Origin: JBBCJR01 sp037190805
GTDB taxonomy: Bacteria; Pseudomonadota; Alphaproteobacteria; Sphingomonadales; Sphingomonadaceae
Assembly (NCBI GenBank): GCA_037190805.1
Contig: JBBCJR010000010.1
Location: forward strand, 62,001-126,000
Direction of reading: 5' to 3'
DNA: 64,000 bases
How positions within the stretch are numbered: the first letter of the stretch is position 1; each line of letters starts with the position of its first letter. Below, in pieces: positions 43,912-52,613 of this stretch. The notes below the pieces were generated by a model that made no database searches, was not told the origin of the DNA, and saw only the letters and a list, made by a program, of their open reading frames with translations. The position numbers were made by a program, and so were the translations under genes.

Positions 43912-45389
43912 GCCGGGCCCTCGTCGCCGCGATCGACCAAGGCACGACATCGTCGCGCTGCATCCTGTTCGACGACGGTGGCCGCGTAGTGGCGTTGGAT
44001 CAGCGCGAGCATCGGCAGATCCTGCCCCGGCCCGGATGGGTGGAACATGATGCGACCGAGATCTGGGCCAATGTCGCGGCCTGCGTCGCGGGCGCACTGG
44101 CCCGTGCCGGCGCGGGACCAGGCGATGTCGCGGCGATCGGCATCACCAATCAGCGCGAGACCTGCCTGATCTGGGACCGGGCAACGGGGCGGCCGATCCA
44201 CAACGCCATCGTCTGGCAGGATGTGCGCACCGAGGAGGCTGTGGCGCGGCTGGCGGAGGACGGGGGGCGCGACCGCTTTCGCGCCGCGACCGGCCTGCCG
44301 CTGGCCAGTTATTTCTCGGCCGCGAAGCTCGGCTGGCTGCTTGACCATGTCGACGGTGCGCGCGAGGCGGGGCGGGCCGGGCGGCTGGCGGCGGGAACGA
44401 TCGACGCCTGGCTGATCTGGAAGCTGACCGGCCGCCACGCCACCGAAGTGTCGAACGCCAGCCGTACCCAGCTGATGAATCTGACGACGCTGGACTGGGA
44501 TGATGCGCTGCTTGACGCGTTCGACGTGCCGCGGGCGATCCTGCCCGAGATCGTTCCGTCCTCCGCGATCTACGGCATGGCTCGCGAACTGCTGCCCGGC
44601 GTGCCGGTGGCGGGGGCGTTGGGCGATCAGCAGGCCGCGCTGGTCGGGCAGGCTTGTTTGATGCCCGGGGACGCCAAATGCACTTATGGCACGGGCAACT
44701 TCCTGCTCGCCAATACCGGCGGCGCGGCGGTGGCGAGCGGTCATGGCCTGCTGACGACCGTGGCTTATCGGCTGGGAGACACCGCGCCCGTCTTTGCCCT
44801 TGAAGGCTCGATCGCCATCACTGGATCGCTGATCCAGTGGCTGCGCGACCAGCTCGGCCTGATCCGCACCGCCCCGGAAAGTGAGGCGCTGGCGGCGAGT
44901 GTCGAGGATAATGGCGGCGTAGCGATCGTGCCGGCATTTTCCGGGCTGTTCGCACCGCGCTGGCGGCCCGACGCCCGGGGTGCCATTTTGGGCCTCACGC
45001 GCCACAGCGATCGCCGCCATATCGCCCGCGCCGCGCTGGAAGCCGTGGCGTGGCAGACGGCGGAGGTGGTCGATGCGATGGCCGCCGACCTCGGCCGGCC
45101 GGTTGAACGGCTGCGCGCCGATGGGGGCATGACCGCCAACGCGCTGCTGATGCAGATTCAGGCCGACGTTCTGGGGCGTCCCGTCGTGCGGGCCGGGACT
45201 GCCGAATCGACCGCCCTGGGCGCGGCGTTCGTTGCCGGCCTGGCCATCGGCGTCTGGGACAGGCCCGAGGCGATTGGCGCGCTTCTCTCGGGCGGCACCG
45301 AATGGATGCCTCGAACCGACGACGATTGGCGTGCTGCGGGCCGGACGCAATGGAACAAGGCCGTCGCGCGCAGCCTCGACTGGGTGTGA
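43908..45389 (+). CDS. glpK: Glycerol kinase
   Basis: A 493-residue FGGY-family kinase that phosphorylates glycerol to sn-glycerol 3-phosphate. The N-terminal phosphate loop AIDQGTTSSRCILFD, GITNQRET, and the FGGY signatures (GMTANALLMQIQADVLGRPVVR) are present. Start GTG at 43908 is coupled to the cobT stop. No glpF or glpD is adjacent. A bidirectional terminator follows six bases after the stop. Confidence 0.96.
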   Translation: MSRALVAAIDQGTTSSRCILFDDGGRVVALDQREHRQILPRPGWVEHDATEIWANVAACVAGALARAGAGPGDVAAIGITNQRETCLIWDRATGRPIHNAIVWQDVRTEEAVARLAEDGGRDRFRAATGLPLASYFSAAKLGWLLDHVDGAREAGRAGRLAAGTIDAWLIWKLTGRHATEVSNASRTQLMNLTTLDWDDALLDAFDVPRAILPEIVPSSAIYGMARELLPGVPVAGALGDQQAALVGQACLMPGDAKCTYGTGNFLLANTGGAAVASGHGLLTTVAYRLGDTAPVFALEGSIAITGSLIQWLRDQLGLIRTAPESEALAASVEDNGGVAIVPAFSGLFAPRWRPDARGAILGLTRHSDRRHIARAALEAVAWQTAEVVDAMAADLGRPVERLRADGGMTANALLMQIQADVLGRPVVRAGTAESTALGAAFVAGLAIGVWDRPEAIGALLSGGTEWMPRTDDDWRAAGRTQWNKAVARSLDWV

Positions 45390-45395
45390 TTGGTC

Positions 45396-45422
45396 CCCCA
45401 GCCGCCCGGAGAGCGGCTGGGG
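45396..45422. terminator. Bidirectional terminator between glpK and mscL
   Basis: CCCCAGCCGC at 45396-45405 pairs perfectly with GCGGCTGGGG at 45413-45422, 7-base loop. It lies between two convergent stop codons (45389 and 45433). Confidence 0.8.
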
Positions 45423-45432
45423 ACATCCCGGA

Positions 45433-45861
45433 TCAGGCTCGGCGTTTCAATTCATCGCGGATTTCGGTGAGCAACGTGACTTCCGCCGAGGGTACCTCGG
45501 GCGCGTCCGCCGGCTTGGCGATGATCCGGTTCGCCGTTCTGACCAGCATGAAGATGATGAAGGCGAGGATCACGAAATTGACGATGACGGTGATGAACGC
45601 GCCATAGCCGAGGATCGGCACGCCCGCCGCCTTCAGCGCGGCATAGTCGGTCAGCGAGCCGGCATAGTCGGCTGGCACCGGGCCGAGGCGGATGAAGTGG
45701 CTGGTGAAATCCAGGCCGCCGAAGATGACGCCGATGATCGGCATGATCACGTCTTCCGTCAGCGAGGTGGTGATGGCGCCGAAAGCGCCGCCGATGATCA
45801 CCGCTACGGCCAGGTCGAGGACATTGCCCCGACTGATGAAGGCCTTGAACTCGTTCAGCAT
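45433..45861 (-). CDS. mscL: Large-conductance mechanosensitive channel
   Basis: A 142-residue homopentameric inner-membrane channel opening under hypo-osmotic stress. N-terminal amphipathic helix and TM1 (FKAFISRGNVLDLAVAVIIGGAFGAI), TM2 (YGAFITVIVNFVILAFIIFMLVR) and C-terminal helix (LLTEIRDELKRR) are all clear. AGGGG lies about eight bases before the ATG. Single gene. Confidence 0.97.
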   Translation of the reverse strand: MLNEFKAFISRGNVLDLAVAVIIGGAFGAITTSLTEDVIMPIIGVIFGGLDFTSHFIRLGPVPADYAGSLTDYAALKAAGVPILGYGAFITVIVNFVILAFIIFMLVRTANRIIAKPADAPEVPSAEVTLLTEIRDELKRRA

Positions 45862-45992
45862 CCGATATCCCCTGTGCAGCCGATGGCGCCATGAAGTCCA
45901 GAACGGGGATGTTTTGCAAGTCCCGATTGGCGGTGAGATTGCGGAGATGCCGGTGCGGCCCTAGATTGGTGCTTCCAATCGAGGAGGTGCCA

Positions 45993-46586
45993 ATGCGCGG
46001 CCGTTCCGTGTTTCTTCGCCTGATTGTTCCGGCCGTGGCGCTGTCGCTGGCCGGATGCGGGGTCAACAGCATCCCGACCGCGGAGGAAGCCGCCAAGGCC
46101 CAGTGGGGCAATGTCCAGAACCAGTATCAGCGCCGGGCCGACCTGGTTCCCAATCTGGTCGCGACCGTGCAGGGCTTTGCCGAGCAGGAGCGCGCCGTGC
46201 TGACGGAGGTGACGAACGCCCGAGCCCGGGCCACCGGCATCAACCTCAGCGCCGAGGATCTGGCCGACCCCGCCAAGGTCCAGCAATTCGAGGCGGCGCA
46301 GGGCGCGCTGTCGCAATCGCTGGGCCGGCTGCTGATGGTCGCCGAGAATTATCCGCAGCTGCGTTCGAGCGAGAATTTCCTCGCCCTCCAGAGTCAGCTG
46401 GAAGGGACAGAGAACCGGATCGCCAACGAACGCCGCATCTATAACGAGCGGGTACAGGCCTATAACACTGAGATTCGCACCTTCCCGGCGATCGTGGCCG
46501 CCAAGGTGGTTTATGGCTCCAAACCGATGACGCCCTTCCAGGCCACGACGGCGGGGGCGGAAACCGCGCCCACGGTCCAGTTCTGA
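45993..46586 (+). CDS. LemA family lipoprotein
   Basis: A 197-residue LemA protein. The signal ends in a lipobox (VALSLAGC), then the helical LemA core: AKAQWGNVQNQYQRRADLVPNLVATVQGFAEQE and NERRIYNERVQAYNTEIRTFPAI. ATG at 45993 follows GAGGAGG by about six bases; a 6-bp hairpin (GATTGG/CCAATC, 45964-45980) lies just before the ribosome site. It starts a LemA-TPM-TPM-NUDIX run. Family function is unclear, possibly membrane quality control with TPM proteins. Confidence 0.93.
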   Translation: MRGRSVFLRLIVPAVALSLAGCGVNSIPTAEEAAKAQWGNVQNQYQRRADLVPNLVATVQGFAEQERAVLTEVTNARARATGINLSAEDLADPAKVQQFEAAQGALSQSLGRLLMVAENYPQLRSSENFLALQSQLEGTENRIANERRIYNERVQAYNTEIRTFPAIVAAKVVYGSKPMTPFQATTAGAETAPTVQF

Positions 46587-46609
46587 CCGGCCGCGCGCCG
46601 GCCTGAGCG

Positions 46610-47377
46610 ATGCTGCGCCTGATCTTCCTGCTTGCGGCGCTGATCGCCGCACCGTTGGCGGCGGCGCCGAACTTCCCGCCGCTGACTGGCCGGGTGGTCG
46701 ATAGCGCCCATGTTCTCGCCCCCGACCGCGCCGCAGCGCTGGCAGCCAAGCTCGAGGCATTGGAAGCGTCGAGCGGGCGGCAGCTGGTCGTGGCGACGGT
46801 GCCCGACCTGGAGGGGCTGGATATCCAAGATTACGGCGTCCAGCTCGGCAATGCATGGGCGATCGGAGACAGGGAGCGCGACGATGGCGCCATCCTGTTG
46901 GTCGCGCCCAACGAGCGCAAGGTCGGTATCCAGGTGGGCTATGGCCTGGAATCGGTGCTGACCGATGCGCTGTCCGGGGTCATCATCCGCCGCGCCATCC
47001 TGCCCGCCTTCCGCGCCGGCGACTTGCCCGGCGGGATCGAAGCCGGGGCCGACGCCATCGTCGAACAGCTCAGCCTGCCGCCGGAGGAGGCGCAGGCGCG
47101 CCTTGCCGCCGCTGCCGCCGATCAGCGTGAGCGGCGTTCGGCCGTATCACCGGAGGCGATCTTCTGGGGCTTCATCCTGCTGACCGTCATCGTGCCGATG
47201 TTCCTCAACCGGATCACTGGCCGGCGTCATCGCGGCGGGCGCGCGCCGGTCGTGATCTGGGGTCCCGGCCTTGGCGGCGGCGGTTGGGGCGGCGGCAGCA
47301 GCGGCGGCTTTGGTGGTGGCGGCTTTTCGGGCGGCGGTGGATCATTCGGCGGCGGCGGTGCGTCGGGGGGATGGTGA
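46610..47377 (+). CDS. TPM-domain membrane protein (YgcG family)
   Basis: A 255-residue protein with a signal peptide (LIFLLAALIAAPLAAA), a TPM domain (residues about 25-150; GRVVDSAHVLAPDRAAALAAKL, YGVQLGNAWAIGDRERDDGAILLVAPNERKV-type core), one membrane helix near 178-198 and a Gly/Ser-rich tail (GGGGWGGGSSGGFGGGGF). This is the usual YgcG architecture, often beside lemA as here. It overlaps the next TPM gene by one base (TGATG). Confidence 0.93.
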   Translation: MLRLIFLLAALIAAPLAAAPNFPPLTGRVVDSAHVLAPDRAAALAAKLEALEASSGRQLVVATVPDLEGLDIQDYGVQLGNAWAIGDRERDDGAILLVAPNERKVGIQVGYGLESVLTDALSGVIIRRAILPAFRAGDLPGGIEAGADAIVEQLSLPPEEAQARLAAAAADQRERRSAVSPEAIFWGFILLTVIVPMFLNRITGRRHRGGRAPVVIWGPGLGGGGWGGGSSGGFGGGGFSGGGGSFGGGGASGGW

Positions 47378-48051
47378 TGACGCTGGACGATCAGGACCAC
47401 GCCCGGGTCACGGTGGCGATCGCCGAGGCGGAGCGGACGACGTCGGGCGAGATCCTGGTGGTCGCGGCGGCTCGCTCGGACCCCTATCATGATGCCGTGC
47501 TCCACTGGGCGCTGCTGGCCGCCTTCATGGTGCCTGTTATCGGCGCTGTGCTGCCGCCGGCCATGCTGGAGGCGGCGACGATGCCGCTGCTCGGCTGGCA
47601 TGGCGAGGATCATGGCCCGCGCCTTATCCTGCTGTTCGCCATTCAGGTGGTGGTGTTCCTGGCCGTTCGCTATCTCGTCGGGCTGACGCCGCTACGCTAT
47701 CGGCTGGTCCCTGCGGCGACGCGGGCCCGGCGGGTGCGGCGGCGGGCACTCGCCGCCTTCCGGATCGGGGCGGAGGCGCGGACCCGGGGGCGCACCGGCG
47801 TTCTCATCTATCTGTCCTTCGCAGAGCATCGTGCCGAGATCGTCGCCGACGCTGCCATCCATCCGCTGGTTCCGGCCGAGGCGTGGGGCGAGGTGATGGC
47901 GGAATTGGTCGATGCGGTTCGGGACGAGCGGCCGGGCGACGGGCTGGTCGTCGCAGTACAGCGTGTCGGTGCGCTGATTACCCCCCATTTCCCGCCCGGC
48001 GCGGCGGACGCCAACGAAATGCCCGACCGGCTGATCGAGGTGCATGAATGA
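47377..48051 (+). CDS. TPM-domain protein, second copy
   Basis: A 224-residue TPM protein without a signal peptide. The domain is split by two membrane segments: residues about 1-30 begin the TPM fold (HARVTVAIAEAERTTSGEILVVAAA), helices lie at about 40-60 and 85-107, and the fold continues with GVLIYLSFAEHRAEIVADAAIHP. This layout is that of TPM proteins paired with YgcG/LemA in alphaproteobacteria. ATG at 47377 is chosen with a G-run six bases upstream; an ATG at 47371 is the alternative. Confidence 0.9.
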   Translation: MTLDDQDHARVTVAIAEAERTTSGEILVVAAARSDPYHDAVLHWALLAAFMVPVIGAVLPPAMLEAATMPLLGWHGEDHGPRLILLFAIQVVVFLAVRYLVGLTPLRYRLVPAATRARRVRRRALAAFRIGAEARTRGRTGVLIYLSFAEHRAEIVADAAIHPLVPAEAWGEVMAELVDAVRDERPGDGLVVAVQRVGALITPHFPPGAADANEMPDRLIEVHE

Positions 48052-48063
48052 GTGAAGGTTGCA

Positions 48064-48567
48064 ATGAGTGAGGTCTGGTCAGGGCGGTTCATCGCCGCCC
48101 ATGTCGAGGGGACATGGGAATATGTCACCCGGACGCGCGGTATCGGCGCGGCCGTGATCCTGGCGGTGGACGAGACGCGCCATGTCCTGCTGGTCGAGCA
48201 GTATCGCGTGCCGCTCCACGCCTGGTGTCTCGAACTGCCGGCGGGCTTGGTCGGCGACGGGGTGGCGGGCGAGCCGCCAGAGGCGTCGGCTGCCCGCGAA
48301 CTGGAGGAAGAGACGGGCTGGCGCGCGGGGCGGTTGGAATCGCTCGGCCGGTTCGCCTCCTCTCCCGGCATGGTCGGCGAAACCTTCGAGTTGTTCCGCG
48401 CCCATGACCTGACGCAAGTGGGCAAAGGGGGCGGCGTTGATGGCGAGAATATCGTCGTCCATCGTATCGCGCTCGACGATCTGCCGGCCTTCGTTGCCGC
48501 CAAGCGCGCGGACGGATGTCAGATCGATGTCAAGCTGATGGCCCTGTTGCTGGCACCGGCTCTATAG
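48064..48567 (+). CDS. NUDIX hydrolase, ADP-ribose pyrophosphatase-like
   Basis: A 167-residue NUDIX enzyme that hydrolyses nucleoside diphosphate-linked compounds. The Nudix box is GEPPEASAARELEEETGW (about 78-95), preceded by EQYRVPLHAWCLELPAGLVGD as in ADP-ribose/GDP-mannose pyrophosphatases. ATG at 48064 with GAAGG upstream is preferred over GTG at 48052. Twelve bases after the second TPM gene, so probably co-transcribed. Confidence 0.92.
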   Translation: MSEVWSGRFIAAHVEGTWEYVTRTRGIGAAVILAVDETRHVLLVEQYRVPLHAWCLELPAGLVGDGVAGEPPEASAARELEEETGWRAGRLESLGRFASSPGMVGETFELFRAHDLTQVGKGGGVDGENIVVHRIALDDLPAFVAAKRADGCQIDVKLMALLLAPAL

Positions 48568-48731
48568 CCGGATGGATCATGCCGCCCGGGGCTGCCGGCA
48601 TGCATTGCGCCTGGCAAAAATCCGGGCTGAATGTCGGCTTGGATGACGGGGCGTACAAAGCTCGCCGATCCATCCCTGGGTTCAGCGTAAAAGCACTGTG
48701 ATCGCGCACCGAAAGCTTCTACCCGGCGGCG

Positions 48732-49631
48732 ATGACCAGCGCGCGCTCCGTCGTTTCCGGCCGCCTTGCCTTTCCCGCCATGCTGGTCGGGTCGGCCAGC
48801 CTGGCCTTCGGGCCGTGGATGGTGCGGATCGCCGATGTCGGGCCGGTCGCGTCCGGCTTCTGGCGGCTGGCGCTGGCGACGCCCGTCCTGTTCCTGCTGG
48901 TCCGTTTGCGCGGCGAACCGCTGCGCGTTTCCAGCCGTCTGCTCTGGCCACTGGTGGCGGCAGGCATATTCTTCGCCGCCGATCTTGCCGCCTGGCATCT
49001 GGGTATCGTCCGGACGACGCTGGCCAATGCCGTGCTGTTCGGCAACAGCGCCAGCATCGCCTTTGCCGCCTATGGGTTCGTCATCGCGCGCCGGCTGCCC
49101 GGCCGCATGGTGACGGTGGCGATGGTGCTGGCGATGATTGGCATCGGGTTGCTAATCGGCCGGTCGGTCGACCTCAGTCCACGTCATCTGGCCGGCGATC
49201 TGCTGTCTCTGGCGGCGGCGGGTTTCTATACCCTGTATCTCATCGTCGTCGGACAGGCGCGGGCGGGCGGACTGAAACCGCTTCCCCTGCTGGCCTGGGC
49301 CAGCGCGGCGGGTGCGGCCGCGCTGTTGCCGGCGGCCTTGTTGATCGACGGGCGGATACTGCCGGATCTGTGGTGGCCGCTCCTCGTTCTCGCCCTGTCC
49401 AGCCAGGTCTTCGGTCAGGGACTGATCGTCTATGCGGTCGGCCATCTTCAGCCGGTGGTGGTCGGCCTTTGCCTGCTGGTGCAACCGGTGATCGCGGCCG
49501 TGATCGGTTTGACCCTGTTCGGTGAAAAGCTGGGCGCGGTCGACATGACGGGCGCCTTGCTGGTGCTCATCGGGCTGGTGCTGGTGCGCGTGCCGGACGC
49601 CAAGTCGCGCCAGACGACTCCACCGTCGTAA
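48732..49631 (+). CDS. EamA/DMT family transporter
   Basis: A 299-residue permease with ten predicted helices in two EamA repeats (FPAMLVGSASLAFGPWMVRIADVGP, FWRLALATP, and the second repeat FYTLYLIVVGQARAG through ALLVLIGLVLVRV). DMT members export amino acids or metabolites; the substrate cannot be told. A 164-base gap separates it from the NUDIX gene, so it probably has its own promoter. Confidence 0.9.
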   Translation: MTSARSVVSGRLAFPAMLVGSASLAFGPWMVRIADVGPVASGFWRLALATPVLFLLVRLRGEPLRVSSRLLWPLVAAGIFFAADLAAWHLGIVRTTLANAVLFGNSASIAFAAYGFVIARRLPGRMVTVAMVLAMIGIGLLIGRSVDLSPRHLAGDLLSLAAAGFYTLYLIVVGQARAGGLKPLPLLAWASAAGAAALLPAALLIDGRILPDLWWPLLVLALSSQVFGQGLIVYAVGHLQPVVVGLCLLVQPVIAAVIGLTLFGEKLGAVDMTGALLVLIGLVLVRVPDAKSRQTTPPS

Positions 49632-49639
49632 AAATTGGG

Positions 49640-49660
49640 ACAGATCTTTGCCCGGTCTGT
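49640..49660. promoter_or_regulatory. Inverted repeat before the ScfR-like regulator
   Basis: ACAGA at 49640-49644 and TCTGT at 49656-49660 form a 5-bp inverted repeat about 12 bases before the regulator's start codon. Autoregulation by the XRE protein that follows is possible. The arms are short and could arise by chance. Confidence 0.25.
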
Positions 49661-49672
49661 AAATAACCACAC

Positions 49673-51073
49673 ATGGCCGATCGTAAGCTGTTTGCCGGAC
49701 CTCAATTGCGCCGTCTGCGTCGGGCCCGAGGCCTGACCCAGGTCGCACTCGCCGAGAGCCTGGAGATCAGCGCCAGCTATCTCAACCTCATCGAGCGCAA
49801 CCAGCGCCCCGTCACGGCGTCGATCCTGATGCGGCTGGCGGCGGTATGGGATGTCGACCTGCGCGATCTTTCCGCCGACCGGACGGAGAGCGGTGGTGCG
49901 GACGGACTACGCCGGCGGCTCGCCCATCCGCTGTTCGCCGACCTTGCCGTCGATCGGAACGAGGTCGATGAGGTGATGGCCGCCGCGCCCGGCTTCGGCG
50001 ACGCCTTTGCCCGCCTGTTCGATCGCTGGGCGGCGGGCGGTGGCACGCCCGACGCTGCACCGCCAGCGCTCACGCCGATGGCACTGGTCGATGCCGCCAT
50101 CGCCCGCTGGCGCGGTCATTTTCCCGATCTCGACGCCCAGGCCGAAGGGTTGGCCGATGAGCTGAGGCTGGCGACGGGCGACCTCCAGGCCGCGATCATC
50201 GAGCGGCTGCGCGTTCGTCATGGCCTTGCCGTCCGTATCCTGCCGGTCTCGGTGATGCCCGAACAGTTGCGCCGTCTGGACCTTCACGCACGCCAGCTGC
50301 ATTTGTCCGAACTGCTCGAGCCGGCATCGCGCACATTCGAGGCGGCGGTGCAGCTTGGGCTGATGGAGGCGAAGGCGGAGATAGACGCCGTGGTGGCGGG
50401 CGCCGACCTGGTCGACAGGGCGGCCGACCGGTTGCTGCGCCGTCATCTGGCGGCCTATTTCGCCGCTGCCCTGATCATGCCCTATGCCCGGTTCCATCGC
50501 GCCTGCGAGGCGCTGGGCTATGATGTCGCCCTGCTGCAGCGACGGTTCGCGACCGGGCTTGAGCAGGTCGCCCATCGGCTGACCACGTTGCAGCGGGTCG
50601 GCCTGCGCGGCCTGCCGTTCTTCATGCTCAGGATCGACCGCGCGGCGCGGGTGTCGAAGCGCTTTCCGGGCGCCTCCGACGCTCCGCTTGCCGCGGAGGG
50701 CGGTGGCTGCGCCTTGTGGGCGATCCATGCGGCGTTCGACCGCCCGGCAACACCAATCGACCAGCTGGTCGAAACCGAGGATGGGCGTCGCTGGTTCACC
50801 ATCGCCGCCGCAATTCCACCGCGCGCTGTGCCAGTCGGGGCGATCCGTGCCGAGCACGTCGTCGTTCTGGGTGTCGCGGCCGAGCATGAGGCGCAGCTCG
50901 CCTATCGTCGGGGGCGAGACCGCATGGCTGATGCGGCGATGCCGATCGGGCTCGACTGTCCGCGGTGCGTCCGGCCGGCCTGCCCCCAGCGCGCGACACC
51001 TCCCGCGGGTCGTCGTCTCGACATTGACGAGCGCGCGCGCCCGGCAGCGCCGTTCCCTTTCACGGCCGACTAA
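49673..51073 (+). CDS. XRE-family regulator with DUF2083 domain (ScfR/RamB-like)
   Basis: A 466-residue transcription factor. An XRE helix-turn-helix fills residues 8-65 (LRRLRRARGLTQVALAESLEISASYLNLIERNQRP), a long central region has the ImmA/IrrE-like fold (FFMLRIDRAARVSKRF), and the C-terminal DUF2083 part ends with CPRCVRPACPQRA, possibly metal-binding. These proteins act as short-chain fatty-acyl-CoA responsive regulators of the glyoxylate and methylcitrate pathways; no such target gene is adjacent here. Confidence 0.9.
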   Translation: MADRKLFAGPQLRRLRRARGLTQVALAESLEISASYLNLIERNQRPVTASILMRLAAVWDVDLRDLSADRTESGGADGLRRRLAHPLFADLAVDRNEVDEVMAAAPGFGDAFARLFDRWAAGGGTPDAAPPALTPMALVDAAIARWRGHFPDLDAQAEGLADELRLATGDLQAAIIERLRVRHGLAVRILPVSVMPEQLRRLDLHARQLHLSELLEPASRTFEAAVQLGLMEAKAEIDAVVAGADLVDRAADRLLRRHLAAYFAAALIMPYARFHRACEALGYDVALLQRRFATGLEQVAHRLTTLQRVGLRGLPFFMLRIDRAARVSKRFPGASDAPLAAEGGGCALWAIHAAFDRPATPIDQLVETEDGRRWFTIAAAIPPRAVPVGAIRAEHVVVLGVAAEHEAQLAYRRGRDRMADAAMPIGLDCPRCVRPACPQRATPPAGRRLDIDERARPAAPFPFTAD

Positions 51074-51082
51074 GGACGGGTG

Positions 51083-51232
51083 CTAGCCCAGCAGAACAAA
51101 CAGGAAGACGAATCCGGCGGCATAAGTGGTCAGGAACAAACGCGCGTCCGCGCCGCCGCCCGTCGTGTCCGCGCCACGGTCCGTCGTCGGCAGGCCGCGC
51201 GTCCGATGCAGGCGTGTCGTGAAACTCGTCAT
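51083..51232 (-). CDS. Candidate 49-residue single-helix membrane protein
   Basis: On the minus strand, ATG at 51232 opens a 49-codon frame ending TAG at 51083. The product has a basic N terminus (MTSFTTRLHRTRG), a Gly/Thr-rich middle and a C-terminal hydrophobic helix (LFLTTYAAGFVFLFVLLG). It faces the end of the regulator gene and is divergent from the MFS gene. There is no clear Shine-Dalgarno sequence, so it is a candidate only. Confidence 0.4.
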   Translation of the reverse strand: MTSFTTRLHRTRGLPTTDRGADTTGGGADARLFLTTYAAGFVFLFVLLG

Positions 51233-51347
51233 GACGCCAGTCATTTACGTTTTGGCAACCATAATCAAGCGGGAACAACCCCCTCGCCCCCACGCCCCTA
51301 ATCGACTAAAGCGGCGTCCAGTCTCGGGTCAGGGTATCGCGTCGATC

Positions 51348-52613
51348 ATGCAAGCATCGCCACGGCTGCTTCTCACCCGTCGCTTCCTGCCGCTGTTCGC
51401 CACCCAGTTCCTGGGCGCGTTCAACGACAACCTGTTCAAGACCGCGCTGGTGCTGCTGGTCACCTACCACGTCTATAGCGACGAAAGCCGAGAGGCGGCG
51501 TTCAACGCCATCGCTGGCGGGCTGTTCATCCTGCCCTTCTTCCTGTTCTCGGCCATCGCGGGCCAGCTTGCCGATGGCCACGACAAGGCGCGGATCATCC
51601 GGATCGTGAAGACGGTGGAGATCGGGATCATGGTTTTTGGCGCGGCCGGGTTGCTGCTGCCCTCGGTGCCGCTGCTGTTGGCGGCGCTGTTCGCCATGGG
51701 GGCCCATTCCAGTTTCTTCGGGCCGATCAAATACGCCATTCTTCCCCAGCATCTGCACCGCGACGAGGTGCTGGGTGGCACCGGGCTGGTGGAAGCCGGG
51801 ACTTATGGCGCGATCCTGCTGGGCACCATCGTGGGCGGCATCATCCACCCTCATGTCGCGGCCGCCATGGTGCTGGCGGTCGCCGGGATCGGCTGGCTGA
51901 CTGGCCGTCAGGTGCCACCCGCACCTCCGACAGCCGACGTGCCGCCGATCGATCATCACATCATCCGCGCGTCCATTGCGCTCGTCCGCCAGACCATGCA
52001 CGTACCGCGCCTGTTTCTGGCCATCATCTCGATCAGCTTCTTCTGGGCTGTTGGCACGATCCTGGCTAGCCAGTTCCCGCCTCTGGTCAAGAACGTCCTC
52101 CACGCCGACCAGAAGGTCGCGACCCTGGTCCTGGCGTTGTTCTCCGTCGGGGTGGCGATCGGTTCGATCATCGTCAACCGGCTGCTGAAAGGCGAGGTCT
52201 CGGCCCGCTGGTCGCCCCTGTCGGCGCTGGCCATGGGAGCGTTCGTGCTCGACCTGTGGTGGGTCGCGAGGGGCTGGCCGGATAGGCATGGTCCGCTGCT
52301 CTCGATTAGCGCTTTCATGGCGGAGCCGAACGGCTGGCGCGTTCTCCTCGACCTCATCGGCGTGGCGATCGCGGGCGGCATGTTCGTCGTTCCGCTCTAT
52401 GCCTTTCTGACAACAACGGTCGCTTCATCTCTGACGGCGCGGACGGTTGCGGCAAACAACATTGTCAATTCGGGGGCGATGGTTATGGCAGCCCTGCTGG
52501 CTGCTGCGATGGCCATGGCAGGGTTGGGCGTCGCGGAGATATTACTGCTGGTGGTGGTCGGCTCGGCGGGGGCGGCGGTGCTTTCGCTGCGGCTGGTCAG
52601 GGCGTGCGGGTGA
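51348..52613 (+). CDS. MFS transporter, LplT-like
   Basis: A 421-residue major facilitator protein resembling lysophospholipid transporter LplT: FLPLFATQFLGAFNDNLFKTALVLLV at the N terminus, DGHDKARIIRIVK loop, HSSFFGPIKYAILPQHL, and GMFVVPLYAFLTTTV in the C-terminal half. Homologs are often fused to, or followed by, an acyltransferase and acyl-ACP synthetase; here the gene ends with the transporter. ATG at 51348 begins the first helix directly; the longer upstream frame is basic and non-conserved in look. It is the last core gene before the composition shift. Confidence 0.88.
   Translation: MQASPRLLLTRRFLPLFATQFLGAFNDNLFKTALVLLVTYHVYSDESREAAFNAIAGGLFILPFFLFSAIAGQLADGHDKARIIRIVKTVEIGIMVFGAAGLLLPSVPLLLAALFAMGAHSSFFGPIKYAILPQHLHRDEVLGGTGLVEAGTYGAILLGTIVGGIIHPHVAAAMVLAVAGIGWLTGRQVPPAPPTADVPPIDHHIIRASIALVRQTMHVPRLFLAIISISFFWAVGTILASQFPPLVKNVLHADQKVATLVLALFSVGVAIGSIIVNRLLKGEVSARWSPLSALAMGAFVLDLWWVARGWPDRHGPLLSISAFMAEPNGWRVLLDLIGVAIAGGMFVVPLYAFLTTTVASSLTARTVAANNIVNSGAMVMAALLAAAMAMAGLGVAEILLLVVVGSAGAAVLSLRLVRACG

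Noticed and set aside
51126..51347. N-terminal extension of the LplT-like transporter by 74 codons
   Set aside because: The extension is basic and Pro/Arg-rich, unlike the family, and would run through the region of the minus-strand small frame; the ATG at 51348 leads directly into the first membrane helix.
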